Assembly: GCF_947495675.1 (NCBI RefSeq)
Contig: NZ_CANLZX010000005.1
Span: 148,854-212,853 of the forward strand
DNA: 64,000 nt
Direction of reading: 5' to 3'
Source of the DNA: an uncultured Algibacter sp.
GTDB lineage: Bacteria > Bacteroidota > Bacteroidia > Flavobacteriales > Flavobacteriaceae
Shown: in pieces, positions 10,251 through 20,141 of the stretch
How the letters are laid out: each line of letters starts with the position of its first letter
Position numbering within the stretch: position 1 is the stretch's first letter
Made by a program: the position numbers and the translations under genes
Notes under the pieces: generated by a model
Seen by the model: the letters and a program-made list of their open reading frames with translations, nothing else
Told to the model about the DNA's origin: nothing
Database searches by the model: none

Positions 10251-11078
10251 ATGTCAGTAAGAAAATTAAAACCAATCACACCAGGACAGCGATTTAGAGT
10301 AGTAAATGGTTATGACGCCATTACTACTGATAAGCCGGAAAAGAGTTTACTCGTTCCGAACAAAAGGTCTGGTGGTAGAAACAGTCAAGGAAAAATGACC
10401 ATGCGCTATATAGGTGGTGGTCATAAAAGAAAGTATCGTATTATCGATTTTAAAAGGGACAAAGCAGGTATTCCTGGTGAAGTTGCTTCAATTCAATACG
10501 ATCCAAACAGAACAGCTTTTATTGCTTTATTGAATTATCAAGATGGTGAAAAAAGATACATTATTGCTCAAAATGGACTTCAAGTTGGTCAAAATGTAGT
10601 GTCTGGAAATGAAGGTGTTGCTCCAGAAATTGGAAATGCAATGCCATTAAGTGAAATTCCATTAGGAACTATCATCTCATGTATAGAGTTGCGTCCTGGT
10701 CAAGGAGCTATTATGGCTCGTAGCGCAGGTGCTTTTGCTCAATTAATGGCAAGAGATGGTAAATTTGCTACGGTTAAATTGCCTTCAGGAGAAACAAGAT
10801 TAATTCTTGCAGGATGTATGGCAACAATAGGTGTTGTATCTAATTCAGATCATCAATTATTAGTAGGTGGTAAAGCAGGTAGAACAAGATGGTTAGGAAG
10901 AAGACCACGTACTAGACCAGTAGTTATGAATCCAGTTGATCACCCAATGGGTGGTGGTGAAGGTAAATCTTCAGGTGGACATCCTCGTTCTAGAAATGGT
11001 ATTCCAGCTAAAGGTTTCAGAACCCGTTCTAAAACTAAAGCAAGTAATAAATATATTGTAGAACGTAGAAAGAAATAA
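10251..11078 (+). CDS. rplB: 50S ribosomal protein L2
   Basis: Large-subunit protein needed for subunit association and peptidyl-transferase activity, 275 residues. Conserved features: [20 protein letters not shown] early in the chain, and the C-terminal loop [20 protein letters not shown] with the functionally important histidine. It ends in a strongly basic tail. Located 10 bp after rplW and 3 bp before rpsS, as in nearly all bacterial S10 clusters. Confidence 0.98.
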   Translation: MSVRKLKPITPGQRFRVVNGYDAITTDKPEKSLLVPNKRSGGRNSQGKMTMRYIGGGHKRKYRIIDFKRDKAGIPGEVASIQYDPNRTAFIALLNYQDGEKRYIIAQNGLQVGQNVVSGNEGVAPEIGNAMPLSEIPLGTIISCIELRPGQGAIMARSAGAFAQLMARDGKFATVKLPSGETRLILAGCMATIGVVSNSDHQLLVGGKAGRTRWLGRRPRTRPVVMNPVDHPMGGGEGKSSGGHPRSRNGIPAKGFRTRSKTKASNKYIVERRKK

Positions 11079-11081
11079 GAC

Positions 11082-11360
11082 ATGGCAAGATCATTAAAAA
11101 AAGGACCTTACGTTCATTATAAATTAGAAAAGAAAGTAGCTGTTAATGTTGAAAACAATAAAAAAACAGTAATCAAAACTTGGTCTCGAGCAAGTATGAT
11201 TACTCCAGATTTTGTTGGACAAACTATAGCTGTACACAATGGCCGTCAATTCGTTCCAGTATACGTTACTGAAAACATGGTAGGTCATAAATTAGGAGAA
11301 TTTTCACCAACACGTTCATTCCGTGGACATGCAGGTGCTAAAAATAAAGGTAAAAAGTAG
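11082..11360 (+). CDS. rpsS: 30S ribosomal protein S19
   Basis: Small-subunit head protein that pairs with S13 near the A-site tRNA. 92 residues, with the diagnostic [10 protein letters not shown] start, [22 protein letters not shown], and the end segment [15 protein letters not shown]. Tight spacing (3 bp from rplB, 6 bp to rplV) supports co-translation in one long mRNA. Confidence 0.97.
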   Translation: MARSLKKGPYVHYKLEKKVAVNVENNKKTVIKTWSRASMITPDFVGQTIAVHNGRQFVPVYVTENMVGHKLGEFSPTRSFRGHAGAKNKGKK

Positions 11361-11366
11361 TAAGCT

Positions 11367-11774
11367 ATGGGAAGTCGTAAAAAACAAATGGCAGACGCTA
11401 TTAAGGAAGCAAAAAAGCACGTTGCTTTTGCTAAACTTAATAACTGTCCTACATCACCAAGAAAAATGCGCTTAGTAGCCGATTTAGTAAGAGGTGAAAA
11501 GGTAGAAAATGCACTTAATATTTTAAAGTTCAACCAAAAAGAAGCATCTGGTCGTTTAGAGAAGTTGTTATTATCAGCTATCGCTAACTGGCAATCTAAA
11601 AATGAAGATGCTGATGTTGAATCTGCAGAATTGATCGTTAAAGAGATTAAAGTTGATAGCGGATCTATGTTAAAAAGATTACGTCCAGCACCTCAAGGTC
11701 GTGCACACAGAATAAGAAAACGTTCAAACCACGTAACATTAGTGGTTGGAGCTAATAATAACACACAAGCTTAA
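11367..11774 (+). CDS. rplV: 50S ribosomal protein L22
   Basis: Tunnel-wall protein that contacts all domains of 23S rRNA, 135 residues including a short basic N-terminal extension ([17 protein letters not shown]) before the family core [19 protein letters not shown]. The beta-hairpin that narrows the tunnel is visible as [26 protein letters not shown]. It ends 7 bp before the rpsC start. Confidence 0.97.
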   Translation: MGSRKKQMADAIKEAKKHVAFAKLNNCPTSPRKMRLVADLVRGEKVENALNILKFNQKEASGRLEKLLLSAIANWQSKNEDADVESAELIVKEIKVDSGSMLKRLRPAPQGRAHRIRKRSNHVTLVVGANNNTQA

Positions 11775-11781
11775 TAAGAGT

Positions 11782-12501
11782 ATGGGACAAAAAACAAATC
11801 CAATCGGAAATCGCTTAGGAATTATCAGAGGATGGGAGTCTAACTGGTACGGAGGAAACGATTATGGTGATAAACTTGCCGAAGACGATAAGATTAGAAA
11901 ATACGTTCACGCGCGTTTATCTAAAGCTAGTGTAAGTAGAGTAATAATTGAAAGAACTTTAAAACTTGTAACCGTTACTATCACTACTGCTAGACCTGGT
12001 ATTATTATCGGAAAAGGTGGTCAAGAGGTAGACAAGTTAAAAGAAGAACTTAAGAAAATTACTGGAAAAGAAGTTCAGATTAATATTTTTGAAATTAAAA
12101 GACCTGAACTTGATGCATTTTTAGTAGGATCTAGCATCGCTCGTCAAATTGAAAACAGAATTTCATACAGACGTGCAATTAAGATGGCTATTGCTGCTAC
12201 AATGCGTATGAACGCTGAAGGAATCAAAATCCAAATTAGTGGACGTTTAAATGGTGCTGAAATGGCACGTTCTGAACACTACAAAGAAGGACGTATTCCT
12301 TTATCAACTTTTAGAGCCGATATTGACTATGCTTTAGTTGAGGCACACACTACATATGGTAGATTGGGTGTTAAAGTATGGATCATGAAAGGTGAAGTAT
12401 ATGGTAAAAGAGAACTTTCTCCGCTTGTTGGATTATCTAAGAAGCAAGGAAAAGGTGGAGCCGGAAGAGGAGGAAACAAAGGACCTCGTCGTAGAAAGTA
12501 A
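11782..12501 (+). CDS. rpsC: 30S ribosomal protein S3
   Basis: mRNA-entry-channel protein with helicase-like contacts, 239 residues. I choose the ATG at 11782 ([14 protein letters not shown]), the universal S3 start; the reading frame extends 12 codons upstream into rplV, but those codons overlap the rplV end and look unrelated. The KH-domain motif [14 protein letters not shown] and the C-terminal domain with [19 protein letters not shown] are clear. The tail is rich in Gly, Arg and Lys. Confidence 0.97.
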   Translation: MGQKTNPIGNRLGIIRGWESNWYGGNDYGDKLAEDDKIRKYVHARLSKASVSRVIIERTLKLVTVTITTARPGIIIGKGGQEVDKLKEELKKITGKEVQINIFEIKRPELDAFLVGSSIARQIENRISYRRAIKMAIAATMRMNAEGIKIQISGRLNGAEMARSEHYKEGRIPLSTFRADIDYALVEAHTTYGRLGVKVWIMKGEVYGKRELSPLVGLSKKQGKGGAGRGGNKGPRRRK

Positions 12502-12522
12502 TTTTTTATAAATTAAAGAAAA

Positions 12523-12942
12523 ATGTTACAGCCTAAAAGAACAAAATTTCGTAAACAACAAAAAGGACGTATGAAAGGTCTCTCTGGAAGAGGGCATCAA
12601 CTTTCAAGCGGTACTTTTGGAATAAAAGCAATGGACGCTACGTTTATAACAGCACGTCAAATTGAAGCAGCTCGTATTGCCGCTACACGTTACATGAAGA
12701 GAGAAGGTCAACTTTGGATTAAAATATTTCCAGACAAGCCTATCACAAAAAAGCCTCTTGAAGTACGTATGGGTAAAGGTAAAGGTGCTGTTGAATTATG
12801 GGTAGCTGTATGTAGACCAGGTCGTGTTTTATTTGAAATTGGTGGTGTGCCATTAGACGTTGCAAAAGAAGCATTACGTTTAGCAGCACAAAAACTACCA
12901 GTAAAAACTAAGTTTTTAATCGCTCGCGATTACGAAGCATAA
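12523..12942 (+). CDS. rplP: 50S ribosomal protein L16
   Basis: Protein next to the A-site tRNA elbow, 139 residues. Recognised from the start [19 protein letters not shown], the central [20 protein letters not shown], and [25 protein letters not shown]. Length and motif order are normal. It follows rpsC by 21 bp and precedes rpmC by 9 bp, the usual S10 order. Confidence 0.97.
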   Translation: MLQPKRTKFRKQQKGRMKGLSGRGHQLSSGTFGIKAMDATFITARQIEAARIAATRYMKREGQLWIKIFPDKPITKKPLEVRMGKGKGAVELWVAVCRPGRVLFEIGGVPLDVAKEALRLAAQKLPVKTKFLIARDYEA

Positions 12943-12951
12943 TAATTTAAG

Positions 12952-13146
12952 ATGATGAAACAATCAGAAATTAAAGAATTATCTGTAGCTGAGTTACAAG
13001 AGAAACTTGGTGAAACAAAAAAGAGTTATTCAGACCTAAAATTGGCTCATGCAATATCTCCTTTAGAAAATCCAATTCAATTACGTTCAATGAGAAGAAC
13101 TGTAGCAAGAATTGCGACTGAATTAACTAAAAGAGAATTACAATAA
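12952..13146 (+). CDS. rpmC: 50S ribosomal protein L29
   Basis: Small two-helix protein at the tunnel exit, neighbour of L23. 63 or 64 residues, depending on which of two adjacent ATG codons (12952 or 12955) is used; the family normally has one Met, so 12955 is possible. The helix-loop-helix core LSVAELQEKLGETKKSYSDLK and the end segment SMRRTVARIATELTKREL identify it. It ends 12 bp before rpsQ. Confidence 0.95.
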   Translation: MMKQSEIKELSVAELQEKLGETKKSYSDLKLAHAISPLENPIQLRSMRRTVARIATELTKRELQ

Positions 13147-13158
13147 TTCTGCTGAAAG

Positions 13159-13416
13159 ATGGAAACAAGAAATTTAAGAAAAGAACGTATAGGAGTTGTT
13201 ACTAGTAACAAGATGCAAAAATCAATAGTTGTTGCAGAAGTAAAAAAAGTAAAACACCCTATGTATGGTAAGTTCGTGTTAAAAACGAAAAAATACGTTG
13301 CACACGACGAAACGAACGATTGTAATATTGGAGATACTGTAAAGATCATGGAAACAAGACCTTTAAGTAAATCTAAATGTTGGAGATTAGTTGAAATTTT
13401 AGAAAGAGCTAAATAA
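13159..13416 (+). CDS. rpsQ: 30S ribosomal protein S17
   Basis: Early 16S-binding protein with an OB fold, 85 residues. Family motifs are visible: [19 protein letters not shown] at the start, a central [19 protein letters not shown], and [24 protein letters not shown] at the end. Two bases separate its stop from the rplN start, so the two are probably translated together. No leader or internal promoter is seen. Confidence 0.97.
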   Translation: METRNLRKERIGVVTSNKMQKSIVVAEVKKVKHPMYGKFVLKTKKYVAHDETNDCNIGDTVKIMETRPLSKSKCWRLVEILERAK

Positions 13417-13418
13417 TT

Positions 13419-13787
13419 ATGTTACAACAAGAATCAAGAATAAAAGTAGCAGACAATACTGGAGCAAAAGAGGTTTTAGTTATCCGTGTTTTAGGAGGTA
13501 CTAAAAGAAGATATGCTTCTGTAGGAGACAAAATAGTTGTTTCTGTTAAAGATGCAACTCCTAATGGAAACATTAAGAAAAAAGCAGTTTCTACAGCAGT
13601 TGTTGTGCGTACAAAGAAAGAAGTAAGAAGACCAGACGGATCTTATATAAGATTTGATGATAACGCTTGTGTTTTATTAAACCCAACGGGTGAAATGAGA
13701 GGAACACGTGTTTTTGGTCCTGTTGCTAGAGAGCTTCGTGATAAACAATTCATGAAGATTGTATCATTAGCACCAGAAGTGCTTTAA
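13419..13787 (+). CDS. rplN: 50S ribosomal protein L14
   Basis: Subunit-interface protein and binding site of the RsfS silencing factor in other bacteria. 122 residues, the canonical length, with [19 protein letters not shown] at the start and the segment [27 protein letters not shown] near the end. First gene of the ancestral spc block, joined to the S10 block without a gap (2 bp from rpsQ). Confidence 0.98.
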   Translation: MLQQESRIKVADNTGAKEVLVIRVLGGTKRRYASVGDKIVVSVKDATPNGNIKKKAVSTAVVVRTKKEVRRPDGSYIRFDDNACVLLNPTGEMRGTRVFGPVARELRDKQFMKIVSLAPEVL

Positions 13788-13802
13788 TACATTAAAAGTA
13801 AG

Positions 13803-14114
13803 ATGACAAAGCTTAAAATAAAAACTGGAGATACTGTAAAAGTAATTGCTGGAGATCATAAAGGATCAGAAGGTAAAGTACAAAAGGTATTAATAGAAAA
13901 GAACAAAGCGATTGTTGAGGGTGTAAACATGGTTAAGAAACATACTAAACCTAGTGCACAGAATCCTCAAGGTGGAATCGTAGAAAAAGAAGCGGCTATT
14001 CATATATCTAACTTATCATTGTTAACTTCTAAAGGAGAAACAACAAGAGTTGGTTACAGAATGGAAGGCGATAAAAAAATAAGATTTTCAACAAAATCTA
14101 ATGAAGTATTATAG
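13803..14114 (+). CDS. rplX: 50S ribosomal protein L24
   Basis: Assembly-initiating large-subunit protein with a KOW motif ([20 protein letters not shown]) at about residues 8-27. 103 residues, normal length; the segment [21 protein letters not shown] is characteristic. Two bases separate its stop from rplE. Nothing in the sequence suggests separate regulation. Confidence 0.97.
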   Translation: MTKLKIKTGDTVKVIAGDHKGSEGKVQKVLIEKNKAIVEGVNMVKKHTKPSAQNPQGGIVEKEAAIHISNLSLLTSKGETTRVGYRMEGDKKIRFSTKSNEVL

Positions 14115-14116
14115 TT

Positions 14117-14668
14117 ATGGCATATTCACCTAGACTTAAAGAAGAGTATAAAAGCAAAGTAATTGCAGCTCTTACAGACGAATTTGGATATAAAAATGTA
14201 ATGCAAGTTCCTAAACTTACCAAGATAGTTATATCTAAAGGTGTTGGAGCAGCAGTTGCAGACAAAAAGTTAATCGACTACGCAGTAGAAGAAGTAACTA
14301 CTATATCTGGACAAAAAGCAATAGCTACATTATCTAAAAAGGATGTTGCATCATTTAAATTACGTAAAGGAATGCCAATTGGTGTTAAAGTAACTTTACG
14401 TGGTGAGAAAATGTATGAATTTTTAGACCGTTTAGTAACTTCTGCACTTCCACGTGTTAGAGATTTTAACGGAATTAAAGCTACAGGATTTGATGGTAGA
14501 GGTAATTACAATTTAGGAATTACTGAACAAATAATTTTTCCAGAGATTAATATTGATAAAGTTAATAAAATCTCAGGAATGGATATTACATTTGTAACTA
14601 CCGCTGATACTGATAAAGAAGCAAAATCATTATTAACTGAATTAGGATTACCTTTTCAAAAAAACTAA
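14117..14668 (+). CDS. rplE: 50S ribosomal protein L5
   Basis: 5S rRNA-binding protein of the central protuberance, 183 residues. Clear family segments: [50 protein letters not shown] and [18 protein letters not shown]. It lies between rplX (2 bp) and rpsN (3 bp). Length is typical of Bacteroidota. Confidence 0.98.
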   Translation: MAYSPRLKEEYKSKVIAALTDEFGYKNVMQVPKLTKIVISKGVGAAVADKKLIDYAVEEVTTISGQKAIATLSKKDVASFKLRKGMPIGVKVTLRGEKMYEFLDRLVTSALPRVRDFNGIKATGFDGRGNYNLGITEQIIFPEINIDKVNKISGMDITFVTTADTDKEAKSLLTELGLPFQKN

Positions 14669-14671
14669 GAC

Positions 14672-14941
14672 ATGGCTAAAGAATCAATGAAAGCCCGCGA
14701 GGTGAAAAGAGCTAAAACAGTAGCTAAATATGCTGAGAAACGTAAAGCTTTAAAAGAAGCTGGAGATTACGAAGCATTACAAAAGTTACCTAAAAACGCA
14801 TCTCCTATTCGTCAGCATAATAGATGTAAATTAACAGGAAGACCAAAAGGATACATGAGAACCTTTGGTATTTCTCGTGTAACATTCAGAGAAATGGCTA
14901 ATCAAGGTCTTATCCCTGGTGTAAGAAAAGCTAGTTGGTAA
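14672..14941 (+). CDS. rpsN: 30S ribosomal protein S14, zinc-independent type
   Basis: Late-assembly head protein. At 89 residues this is the longer form; only one cysteine (in [20 protein letters not shown]) remains where the short zinc form carries a CxxC...CxxC ribbon, so it should not bind zinc. The end [22 protein letters not shown] is conserved. It is followed by a 68-bp gap with a small hairpin before rpsH. Confidence 0.97.
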   Translation: MAKESMKAREVKRAKTVAKYAEKRKALKEAGDYEALQKLPKNASPIRQHNRCKLTGRPKGYMRTFGISRVTFREMANQGLIPGVRKASW

Positions 14942-14965
14942 TATTATTTAAATAATCGGGTTTAA

Positions 14966-14987
14966 GGTTCGAAATAGTTCGAAAACC
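14966..14987 (+). other. Hairpin in the rpsN-rpsH gap
   Basis: GGTTCGAA at 14966-14973 can pair with TTCGAAAACC at 14978-14987 across a four-base loop, with a two-base bulge. It lies in a 68-bp gap, unusually long for this operon. It may be a processing or regulatory site for the spc genes; the sequence alone does not say which. Confidence 0.4.
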
Positions 14988-15009
14988 AAGACCACAAAAT
15001 CAATTCATT

Positions 15010-15408
15010 ATGTACTCAGATCCAATTGCGGATTTTTTGACAAGAATTAGAAATGCAGTAAGAGCTAACCACAGAGTGGTTGAGATTCCTGCATCTAATC
15101 TTAAAAAAGACATTACTAAAATATTATTCGAACAAGGATATATTTTAAGTTACAAATTTGATGATTCTTCTGTACAAGGCACTATTAAAATAGCGTTGAA
15201 ATACAATAAAGAAACAAAAGAACCAGTAATTAAAAAACTTCAAAGAATTAGTACTCCAGGTTTACGTAAGTATGCAGGAGCTAATGATTTACCACGTATC
15301 TTAAACGGTTTAGGTATTGCTATAGTTTCAACTTCTCATGGAGTTATGACAGGCAAACAAGCTAAAAGAGATAATGTAGGTGGTGAAGTTTTATGTTACG
15401 TTTACTAA
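15010..15408 (+). CDS. rpsH: 30S ribosomal protein S8
   Basis: Primary 16S rRNA-binding protein of the platform, 132 residues. Start segment SDPIADFLTRIRNAVRANHR and the RNA-binding end segment LGIAIVSTSHGVMTGKQAKRDNVGGEVLCYVY are textbook. In enterobacteria S8 represses the spc operon by binding its mRNA; the structured gap just upstream is in a suitable place for regulation, but that link is conjecture. Confidence 0.98.
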   Translation: MYSDPIADFLTRIRNAVRANHRVVEIPASNLKKDITKILFEQGYILSYKFDDSSVQGTIKIALKYNKETKEPVIKKLQRISTPGLRKYAGANDLPRILNGLGIAIVSTSHGVMTGKQAKRDNVGGEVLCYVY

Positions 15409-15425
15409 TTTAAAGCCAGAAAGAA

Positions 15426-15968
15426 ATGTCAAGAATAGGAAATAATCCAGTAGCCATTCCAGAAGGTGTAACAGTAAACGTTAAAGATAACGTAGTTACT
15501 GTAAAAGGAAAATTAGGAGAGTTAACACAAAATTACGATTCTATAGAAATTAAGGTAGAAGAAGGAAATGTATTAGTTACACGTTCTTCTGATACTAAAG
15601 ACCAAAAAGCAAAGCATGGTTTATACAGATCATTAATGCATAATATGGTTGAAGGTGTATCTAAAGGATGGACTAAAGAATTAGAATTGGTAGGTGTAGG
15701 TTATAGAGCATCAAACCAAGGACAAAAATTAGATTTAGCTTTAGGATTTTCTCATAATATTATTTTGAATGTAGCTCCAGAAGTAAAAGTAGAGACTATA
15801 TCAGAAAAAGGAAAGAATCCAATTATAAAACTAACATCATTTGATAAACAACTTGTTGGTCAAGTCGCTGCGAAAATCCGCGGATTTAGAAAACCTGAAC
15901 CTTACAAAGGAAAAGGAATCAAGTTTGTTGGTGAAGAAATAAGAAGAAAAGCAGGTAAATCAGCTTAA
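15426..15968 (+). CDS. rplF: 50S ribosomal protein L6
   Basis: Large-subunit protein near the factor-binding centre, 180 residues. Two repeated domains are visible, with SRIGNNPVAIPEGVTVNV at the start, LELVGVGYRA at about residues 86-95, and the conserved KIRGFRKPEPYKGKGIKFVGE near the end. It follows rpsH by 17 bp and precedes rplR by 10 bp. Confidence 0.98.
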   Translation: MSRIGNNPVAIPEGVTVNVKDNVVTVKGKLGELTQNYDSIEIKVEEGNVLVTRSSDTKDQKAKHGLYRSLMHNMVEGVSKGWTKELELVGVGYRASNQGQKLDLALGFSHNIILNVAPEVKVETISEKGKNPIIKLTSFDKQLVGQVAAKIRGFRKPEPYKGKGIKFVGEEIRRKAGKSA

Positions 15969-15978
15969 TAATTAAGTT

Positions 15979-16335
15979 ATGGCATTGACAAAGAACGAAA
16001 GAAGATTAAGAATAAAAAACAGAATCCGTAAGGTTGTTTCTGGTACAGAAACAAGACCTAGATTAGCTGTTTATAGAAGCAATAAAGAAATTTATGCTCA
16101 GATAATTGATGATGTAAATGGTAATACTATTAGTGCCGCATCTTCAAGAGATAAAGATATTAGTTCTGCGAAAGCAACTAAATCAGAAGTAGCTAAGTTA
16201 GTTGGTAAATCACTTGCTGAAAAAGCTATAAAAGCAGGTTTAGAAACTATTGCTTTTGATAGAGGTGGATATTTATACCACGGAAGAGTAAAATCACTAG
16301 CAGAAGGTGCTAGAGAAGCAGGACTTAAATTCTAA
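15979..16335 (+). CDS. rplR: 50S ribosomal protein L18
   Basis: 5S rRNA-binding protein of the central protuberance, 118 residues. The basic N-terminus and the segment [20 protein letters not shown] are conserved, as is the end [26 protein letters not shown], where the glycine-rich loop contacts 5S rRNA. Spacing of 6 bp to rpsE supports co-transcription. Confidence 0.97.
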   Translation: MALTKNERRLRIKNRIRKVVSGTETRPRLAVYRSNKEIYAQIIDDVNGNTISAASSRDKDISSAKATKSEVAKLVGKSLAEKAIKAGLETIAFDRGGYLYHGRVKSLAEGAREAGLKF

Positions 16336-16341
16336 GAAATT

Positions 16342-16866
16342 ATGTTTAAAAAATATAAAAGTGCAGAATTAGTAAAACCAGGTGGATTAGATCTTAAAGA
16401 TCGTTTAGTTGGTGTACAAAGAGTTACAAAAGTAACTAAAGGTGGTAGAGCATTTGGTTTTTCAGCTATTGTTGTAGTTGGAGATGAAGCTGGTGTTGTA
16501 GGACAAGGTTTAGGTAAATCTAAAGATGTAGCTAGTGCAATTGCAAAAGCTGTTGAAGATGCTAAGAAAAACTTAGTTAGAATTCCTATTATTAAAGGTA
16601 CATTACCACATGAGCAAAAAGGTAAATTTGGTGGAGCTAGAGTAAATATTATTCCTGCTGCTCCAGGTACAGGTGTAATTGCTGGTGGTGCTGTAAGAAC
16701 AGTTCTTGAGGCAGTTGGTGTACATGATGTATTATCAAAATCTCAAGGTTCATCAAACCCTCACAACGTAGTAAAAGCAACTTTTGATGCTTTATTACAA
16801 TTAAGGGATGCAAATGCAATTGCTAGAGATAGAGGTATTACACTTGAACAAGTTTTTAACGCTTAA
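16342..16866 (+). CDS. rpsE: 30S ribosomal protein S5
   Basis: Decoding-fidelity protein of the small subunit, 174 residues. The double-stranded-RNA-binding-like N-terminal domain shows [20 protein letters not shown], and the C-terminal domain shows [26 protein letters not shown]. Spectinomycin-resistance deletions known in other bacteria, near the VTKGGR loop, are not apparent. It is 11 bp from rpmD. Confidence 0.98.
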   Translation: MFKKYKSAELVKPGGLDLKDRLVGVQRVTKVTKGGRAFGFSAIVVVGDEAGVVGQGLGKSKDVASAIAKAVEDAKKNLVRIPIIKGTLPHEQKGKFGGARVNIIPAAPGTGVIAGGAVRTVLEAVGVHDVLSKSQGSSNPHNVVKATFDALLQLRDANAIARDRGITLEQVFNA

Positions 16867-16877
16867 TAAAGACAGAA

Positions 16878-17057
16878 ATGGCAAAAATTAAAGTAAAAAA
16901 AGTTAAAAGCGCAATCAATCGTACGCAAAGACAAAAAAGAACTTTAGAAGCTCTTGGTCTTAAAAAGATTGGTCAAGTTAAAGAGCATGAAGCTACACCA
17001 AATATTCTTGGTATGGTTGCTAAAGTTTCACATTTAGTTTCTGTTGAAGAAGCTTAA
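16878..17057 (+). CDS. rpmD: 50S ribosomal protein L30
   Basis: A 59-residue small-subunit-length ORF read directly from the sequence: it starts MAKIKVKKVKSAINRTQRQK and contains LEALGLKKIGQVKEHEATP, the L30 family core. L30 is a peripheral large-subunit protein. It fills the space between rpsE and rplO exactly where L30 is expected, with gaps of 11 and 15 bp. Confidence 0.95.
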   Translation: MAKIKVKKVKSAINRTQRQKRTLEALGLKKIGQVKEHEATPNILGMVAKVSHLVSVEEA

Positions 17058-17072
17058 AAATATAAACTGAAA

Positions 17073-17525
17073 ATGGATTTAAGTAATTTAAAACCTGCAG
17101 AAGGTTCAGTAAAAAACCAAGGTAAAAGAATAGGTAGAGGACAAGGTTCTGGTAAAGGTGGTACGGCAACTCGTGGTCACAAAGGAGCTAAATCTCGTTC
17201 TGGTTATTCTAAGAAACTAGGATTTGAAGGTGGTCAAATGCCACTTCAAAGACGTGTTCCTAAGTTTGGTTTTACTAACGTTAACCGTATTGAGCACCAA
17301 GGTATCAATCTTGATACATTGCAACAATTGGTTGATGATAAGAAAATTAAAGATACAGTAGATTTTGAAACATTATTCACAAATCGTTTAGTCGATAAAA
17401 ATGATTTAGTTAAAATCATGGGTCGTGGAGAATTAAAAGCAAAATTAAAAGTAACTGCTCATAAGTTTACTGCTTCAGCAAAAGCTGCTATTGAAGCTGC
17501 TGGAGGAGAAGCTGTAACTATATAA
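17073..17525 (+). CDS. rplO: 50S ribosomal protein L15
   Basis: Late-assembly 23S rRNA-binding protein, 150 residues. The glycine- and arginine-rich N-terminal extension (GKRIGRGQGSGKGGTATRGH) and the segment GFEGGQMPLQRRVPKFGF are diagnostic. The globular C-terminal domain ends in IEAAGGEAVTI. It lies 14 bp upstream of secY. Confidence 0.98.
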   Translation: MDLSNLKPAEGSVKNQGKRIGRGQGSGKGGTATRGHKGAKSRSGYSKKLGFEGGQMPLQRRVPKFGFTNVNRIEHQGINLDTLQQLVDDKKIKDTVDFETLFTNRLVDKNDLVKIMGRGELKAKLKVTAHKFTASAKAAIEAAGGEAVTI

Positions 17526-17539
17526 GACTTTTTATAAGT

Positions 17540-18895
17540 ATGAAATTTATAGAATCAATAAAGAATGTTTGGAAAATTGAAGAGCTAAGAAACAGAATCA
17601 TAGTTACTTTGAGTCTGTTATTAGTTTATCGTTTTGGTGCCCAAGTAGTATTACCAGGTATTGATGCAGCTCAATTAGGAGGTTTAGCTGAAAAAACAGA
17701 CGGAGGTTTGTTAGGTTTGCTTAATGCTTTTACAGGTGGTGCATTCGCTAATGCCTCGGTTTTTGCTTTAGGTATCATGCCATACATTTCTGCTTCTATT
17801 GTTGTACAGTTAATGGGTATTGCTATTCCTTATTTACAGAAATTACAAAAAGAGGGAGCTAGTGGCCAGAAAAAAATAAATCAGATTACACGTTGGTTAA
17901 CAATAGCTATCTGTTTATTACAAGCGCCTGGATATTTAGCAAGTTTACCAGCTTTAGGAATTCCTCAAAGTGCTTTCCTTTTAGGTACAGGACCATTATT
18001 CTATTTTTCTTCAGTTACTATATTAGTAACAGGTTGTATTTTTGCAATGTGGTTAGGAGAAAAAATCACGGATAAAGGTATTGGAAATGGTATTTCATTA
18101 TTAATTATGGTAGGTATTATTGCTACATTACCACAATCATTTTTACAAAATGCAGCCACTAGATTAGAAGGTGGAGGTAACGGTGGTTTAATGATGGTAC
18201 TAATAGAATTTGTAATTTGGTTTGTTATTATTTTAGCATCTATTCTTTTAGTAATGGGAGTTAGAAAAATTGCAGTGCAGTATGCTAGAAGAACTGCTTC
18301 TGGTGGTTACGAAAAAAGTGCTATGGCTGGTTCAAGACAGTATATTCCATTAAAGCTTAATGCTTCTGGAGTTATGCCTATAATATTTGCTCAAGCAATT
18401 ATGTTTGTACCAAGTTTAATTGGAGGATCTTCTTTCTTAAAAGAAACTGCAGCAGGAGCATGGATGCAAACAAACTATTCTGATATGTTTGGTTTTTGGT
18501 ATAATTTAACATTTGCATTATTAATTATAGTATTTACTTACTTTTATACTGCAATAACGGTTCCTACCAATAAAATGGCAGACGATTTAAAACGTAGTGG
18601 AGGTTTTATACCAGGTATTAGACCAGGTTCTGAAACATCTGAATATTTAGATAAAATAATGTCTCAAATAACCTTACCAGGTTCTATATTTTTAGCACTT
18701 ATTGCTGTGTTTCCAGCATTTATTGTTAAGCTTATGGGAGTTCAACAAGGATGGGCTTTATTTTTCGGAGGAACATCATTACTAATTATGGTTGGAGTTG
18801 CAATTGATACTATGCAACAAATAAATTCTTATTTGTTAAATAGGCACTATGATGGTTTGATGAAAACAGGTAAAAATAGAAAAGCAGTAGCTTAA
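17540..18895 (+). CDS. secY: Protein translocase subunit SecY
   Basis: Channel-forming subunit of the Sec translocon in the inner membrane, 451 residues with about ten hydrophobic segments. Recognisable: the plug-side segment ASVFALGIMPYISASIVVQLM, the GIGNGISLLI loop, and the cytoplasmic loop with LKRSGGFIPGIRPGSETSEYL, which contacts ribosome and SecA. In proteobacteria adk or map often follows; here infA follows directly after 9 bp, as is common in Bacteroidota. Confidence 0.98.
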   Translation: MKFIESIKNVWKIEELRNRIIVTLSLLLVYRFGAQVVLPGIDAAQLGGLAEKTDGGLLGLLNAFTGGAFANASVFALGIMPYISASIVVQLMGIAIPYLQKLQKEGASGQKKINQITRWLTIAICLLQAPGYLASLPALGIPQSAFLLGTGPLFYFSSVTILVTGCIFAMWLGEKITDKGIGNGISLLIMVGIIATLPQSFLQNAATRLEGGGNGGLMMVLIEFVIWFVIILASILLVMGVRKIAVQYARRTASGGYEKSAMAGSRQYIPLKLNASGVMPIIFAQAIMFVPSLIGGSSFLKETAAGAWMQTNYSDMFGFWYNLTFALLIIVFTYFYTAITVPTNKMADDLKRSGGFIPGIRPGSETSEYLDKIMSQITLPGSIFLALIAVFPAFIVKLMGVQQGWALFFGGTSLLIMVGVAIDTMQQINSYLLNRHYDGLMKTGKNRKAVA

Positions 18896-18904
18896 TTTTA
18901 TACT

Positions 18905-19120
18905 ATGGCAAAACAAGCAGCAATAGAACAAGACGGAACAATTATTGAGGCATTATCAAATGCTATGTTTCGTGTTGAATTAGAAAATGGTCATATCGTG
19001 ACCGCACATATTTCTGGTAAAATGCGTATGCATTATATTAAATTATTACCTGGAGATAAAGTAAAATTAGAAATGAGTCCTTACGATTTAACTAAGGCTC
19101 GAATAACTTATAGATACTAA
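18905..19120 (+). CDS. infA: Translation initiation factor IF-1
   Basis: Single S1/OB-fold domain protein that occupies the A site during initiation. 71 residues, canonical length. The core [32 protein letters not shown] is the family signature (residues about 22-53). It sits between secY and rpmJ (4 bp), a conserved arrangement. Confidence 0.98.
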   Translation: MAKQAAIEQDGTIIEALSNAMFRVELENGHIVTAHISGKMRMHYIKLLPGDKVKLEMSPYDLTKARITYRY

Positions 19121-19124
19121 TACG

Positions 19125-19241
19125 ATGAAAGTAAGAGCATCAGTTAAAAAAAGAAGCGCAGATTGTAAGATTGTGCGTAGAAAAGGAAGACTTTACGTAA
19201 TTAACAAAAAGAATCCTAGATTTAAACAAAGACAAGGGTAA
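19125..19241 (+). CDS. rpmJ: 50S ribosomal protein L36, cysteine-poor type
   Basis: A 38-residue protein read directly from the sequence ([20 protein letters not shown] at the start, FKQRQG at the end). L36 organises 23S rRNA near the factor-binding region. The zinc ribbon is degenerate: of the four ligand positions (11, 14, 27, 33) only Cys14 remains, the others being Ser, Asn and Phe. This zinc-free form is usual in Bacteroidota. It lies 4 bp after infA and 2 bp before rpsM. Confidence 0.96.
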   Translation: MKVRASVKKRSADCKIVRRKGRLYVINKKNPRFKQRQG

Positions 19242-19243
19242 TT

Positions 19244-19618
19244 ATGGCAAGAATTGCAGGTGTAGACATACCAAAAAACAAAAGAGGAGTTATCTCTTTA
19301 ACTTATATCTACGGAGTAGGTAGAAGTAGAGCAAAAGAAATTTTAGCGGTTGCTAAAGTTGATGAAAGTACAAAAGTTCAGGACTGGACCGATGACCAAA
19401 TTTCTGGAATTCGTGATGCTGTTGGAACTTTTACTATCGAAGGTGAATTACGTTCTGAAACTCAATTGAACATTAAGAGATTAATGGATATTGGATGTTA
19501 CAGAGGTATTCGTCATAGATCAGGTCTTCCATTAAGAGGACAACGTACTAAGAACAACTCTAGAACTAGAAAAGGTAGAAGAAAAACTGTTGCTAATAAG
19601 AAAAAAGCAACTAAATAA
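19244..19618 (+). CDS. rpsM: 30S ribosomal protein S13
   Basis: Head protein that forms intersubunit bridges and touches P-site tRNA, 124 residues. [20 protein letters not shown], then [11 protein letters not shown] (helix-two-turn-helix), [21 protein letters not shown] and a lysine-rich tail are all present. First gene of the alpha block. A 100-bp gap follows before rpsK, in which I found no clear promoter. Confidence 0.98.
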   Translation: MARIAGVDIPKNKRGVISLTYIYGVGRSRAKEILAVAKVDESTKVQDWTDDQISGIRDAVGTFTIEGELRSETQLNIKRLMDIGCYRGIRHRSGLPLRGQRTKNNSRTRKGRRKTVANKKKATK

Positions 19619-19718
19619 TAATTAGTCTTTAGTATTTAGACGTTGGAAGGAATCTGTTTGAAATTATAATAGTTTAGGATTCTAGCGACTATCACTAAAA
19701 CTAAAAGCTAAAAATAAA

Positions 19719-20102
19719 ATGGCAAAAACAAGCACAAAAAAACGTAAAGTTATTGTTGATGCAGTTGGAGAAGCACACGTAACAGCTTCTTTCAATAACA
19801 TCATTATTTCACTTACCAATAAAAAAGGAGATGTAATTTCATGGTCTTCAGCTGGTAAAATGGGATTTAGAGGTTCTAAGAAAAACACACCTTATGCTGC
19901 TCAATTAGCTGCTGAAGATGCTGCAGGAGTTGCATCTGAAGCTGGATTGAAAAAAGTAAAGGTGTATGTTAAAGGACCAGGTAATGGTAGAGAATCTGCT
20001 ATTCGTTCTATTCATAATGCAGGAATTGAAGTAACTGAAATTATTGATGTTACTCCATTACCTCATAATGGATGTCGTCCTCCTAAAAGAAGAAGAGTTT
20101 AA
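19719..20102 (+). CDS. rpsK: 30S ribosomal protein S11
   Basis: Platform protein near the E-site mRNA, 127 residues. Family segments: [20 protein letters not shown] near the start, [26 protein letters not shown] core (here [16 protein letters not shown]), and the end [18 protein letters not shown]. It is followed by a 194-bp gap with a strong hairpin and a promoter-like element before rpsD. Confidence 0.98.
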   Translation: MAKTSTKKRKVIVDAVGEAHVTASFNNIIISLTNKKGDVISWSSAGKMGFRGSKKNTPYAAQLAAEDAAGVASEAGLKKVKVYVKGPGNGRESAIRSIHNAGIEVTEIIDVTPLPHNGCRPPKRRRV

Positions 20103-20141
20103 TCCTTTATTAATTAACTGGATTTAAATAAAGCAAAGTCT

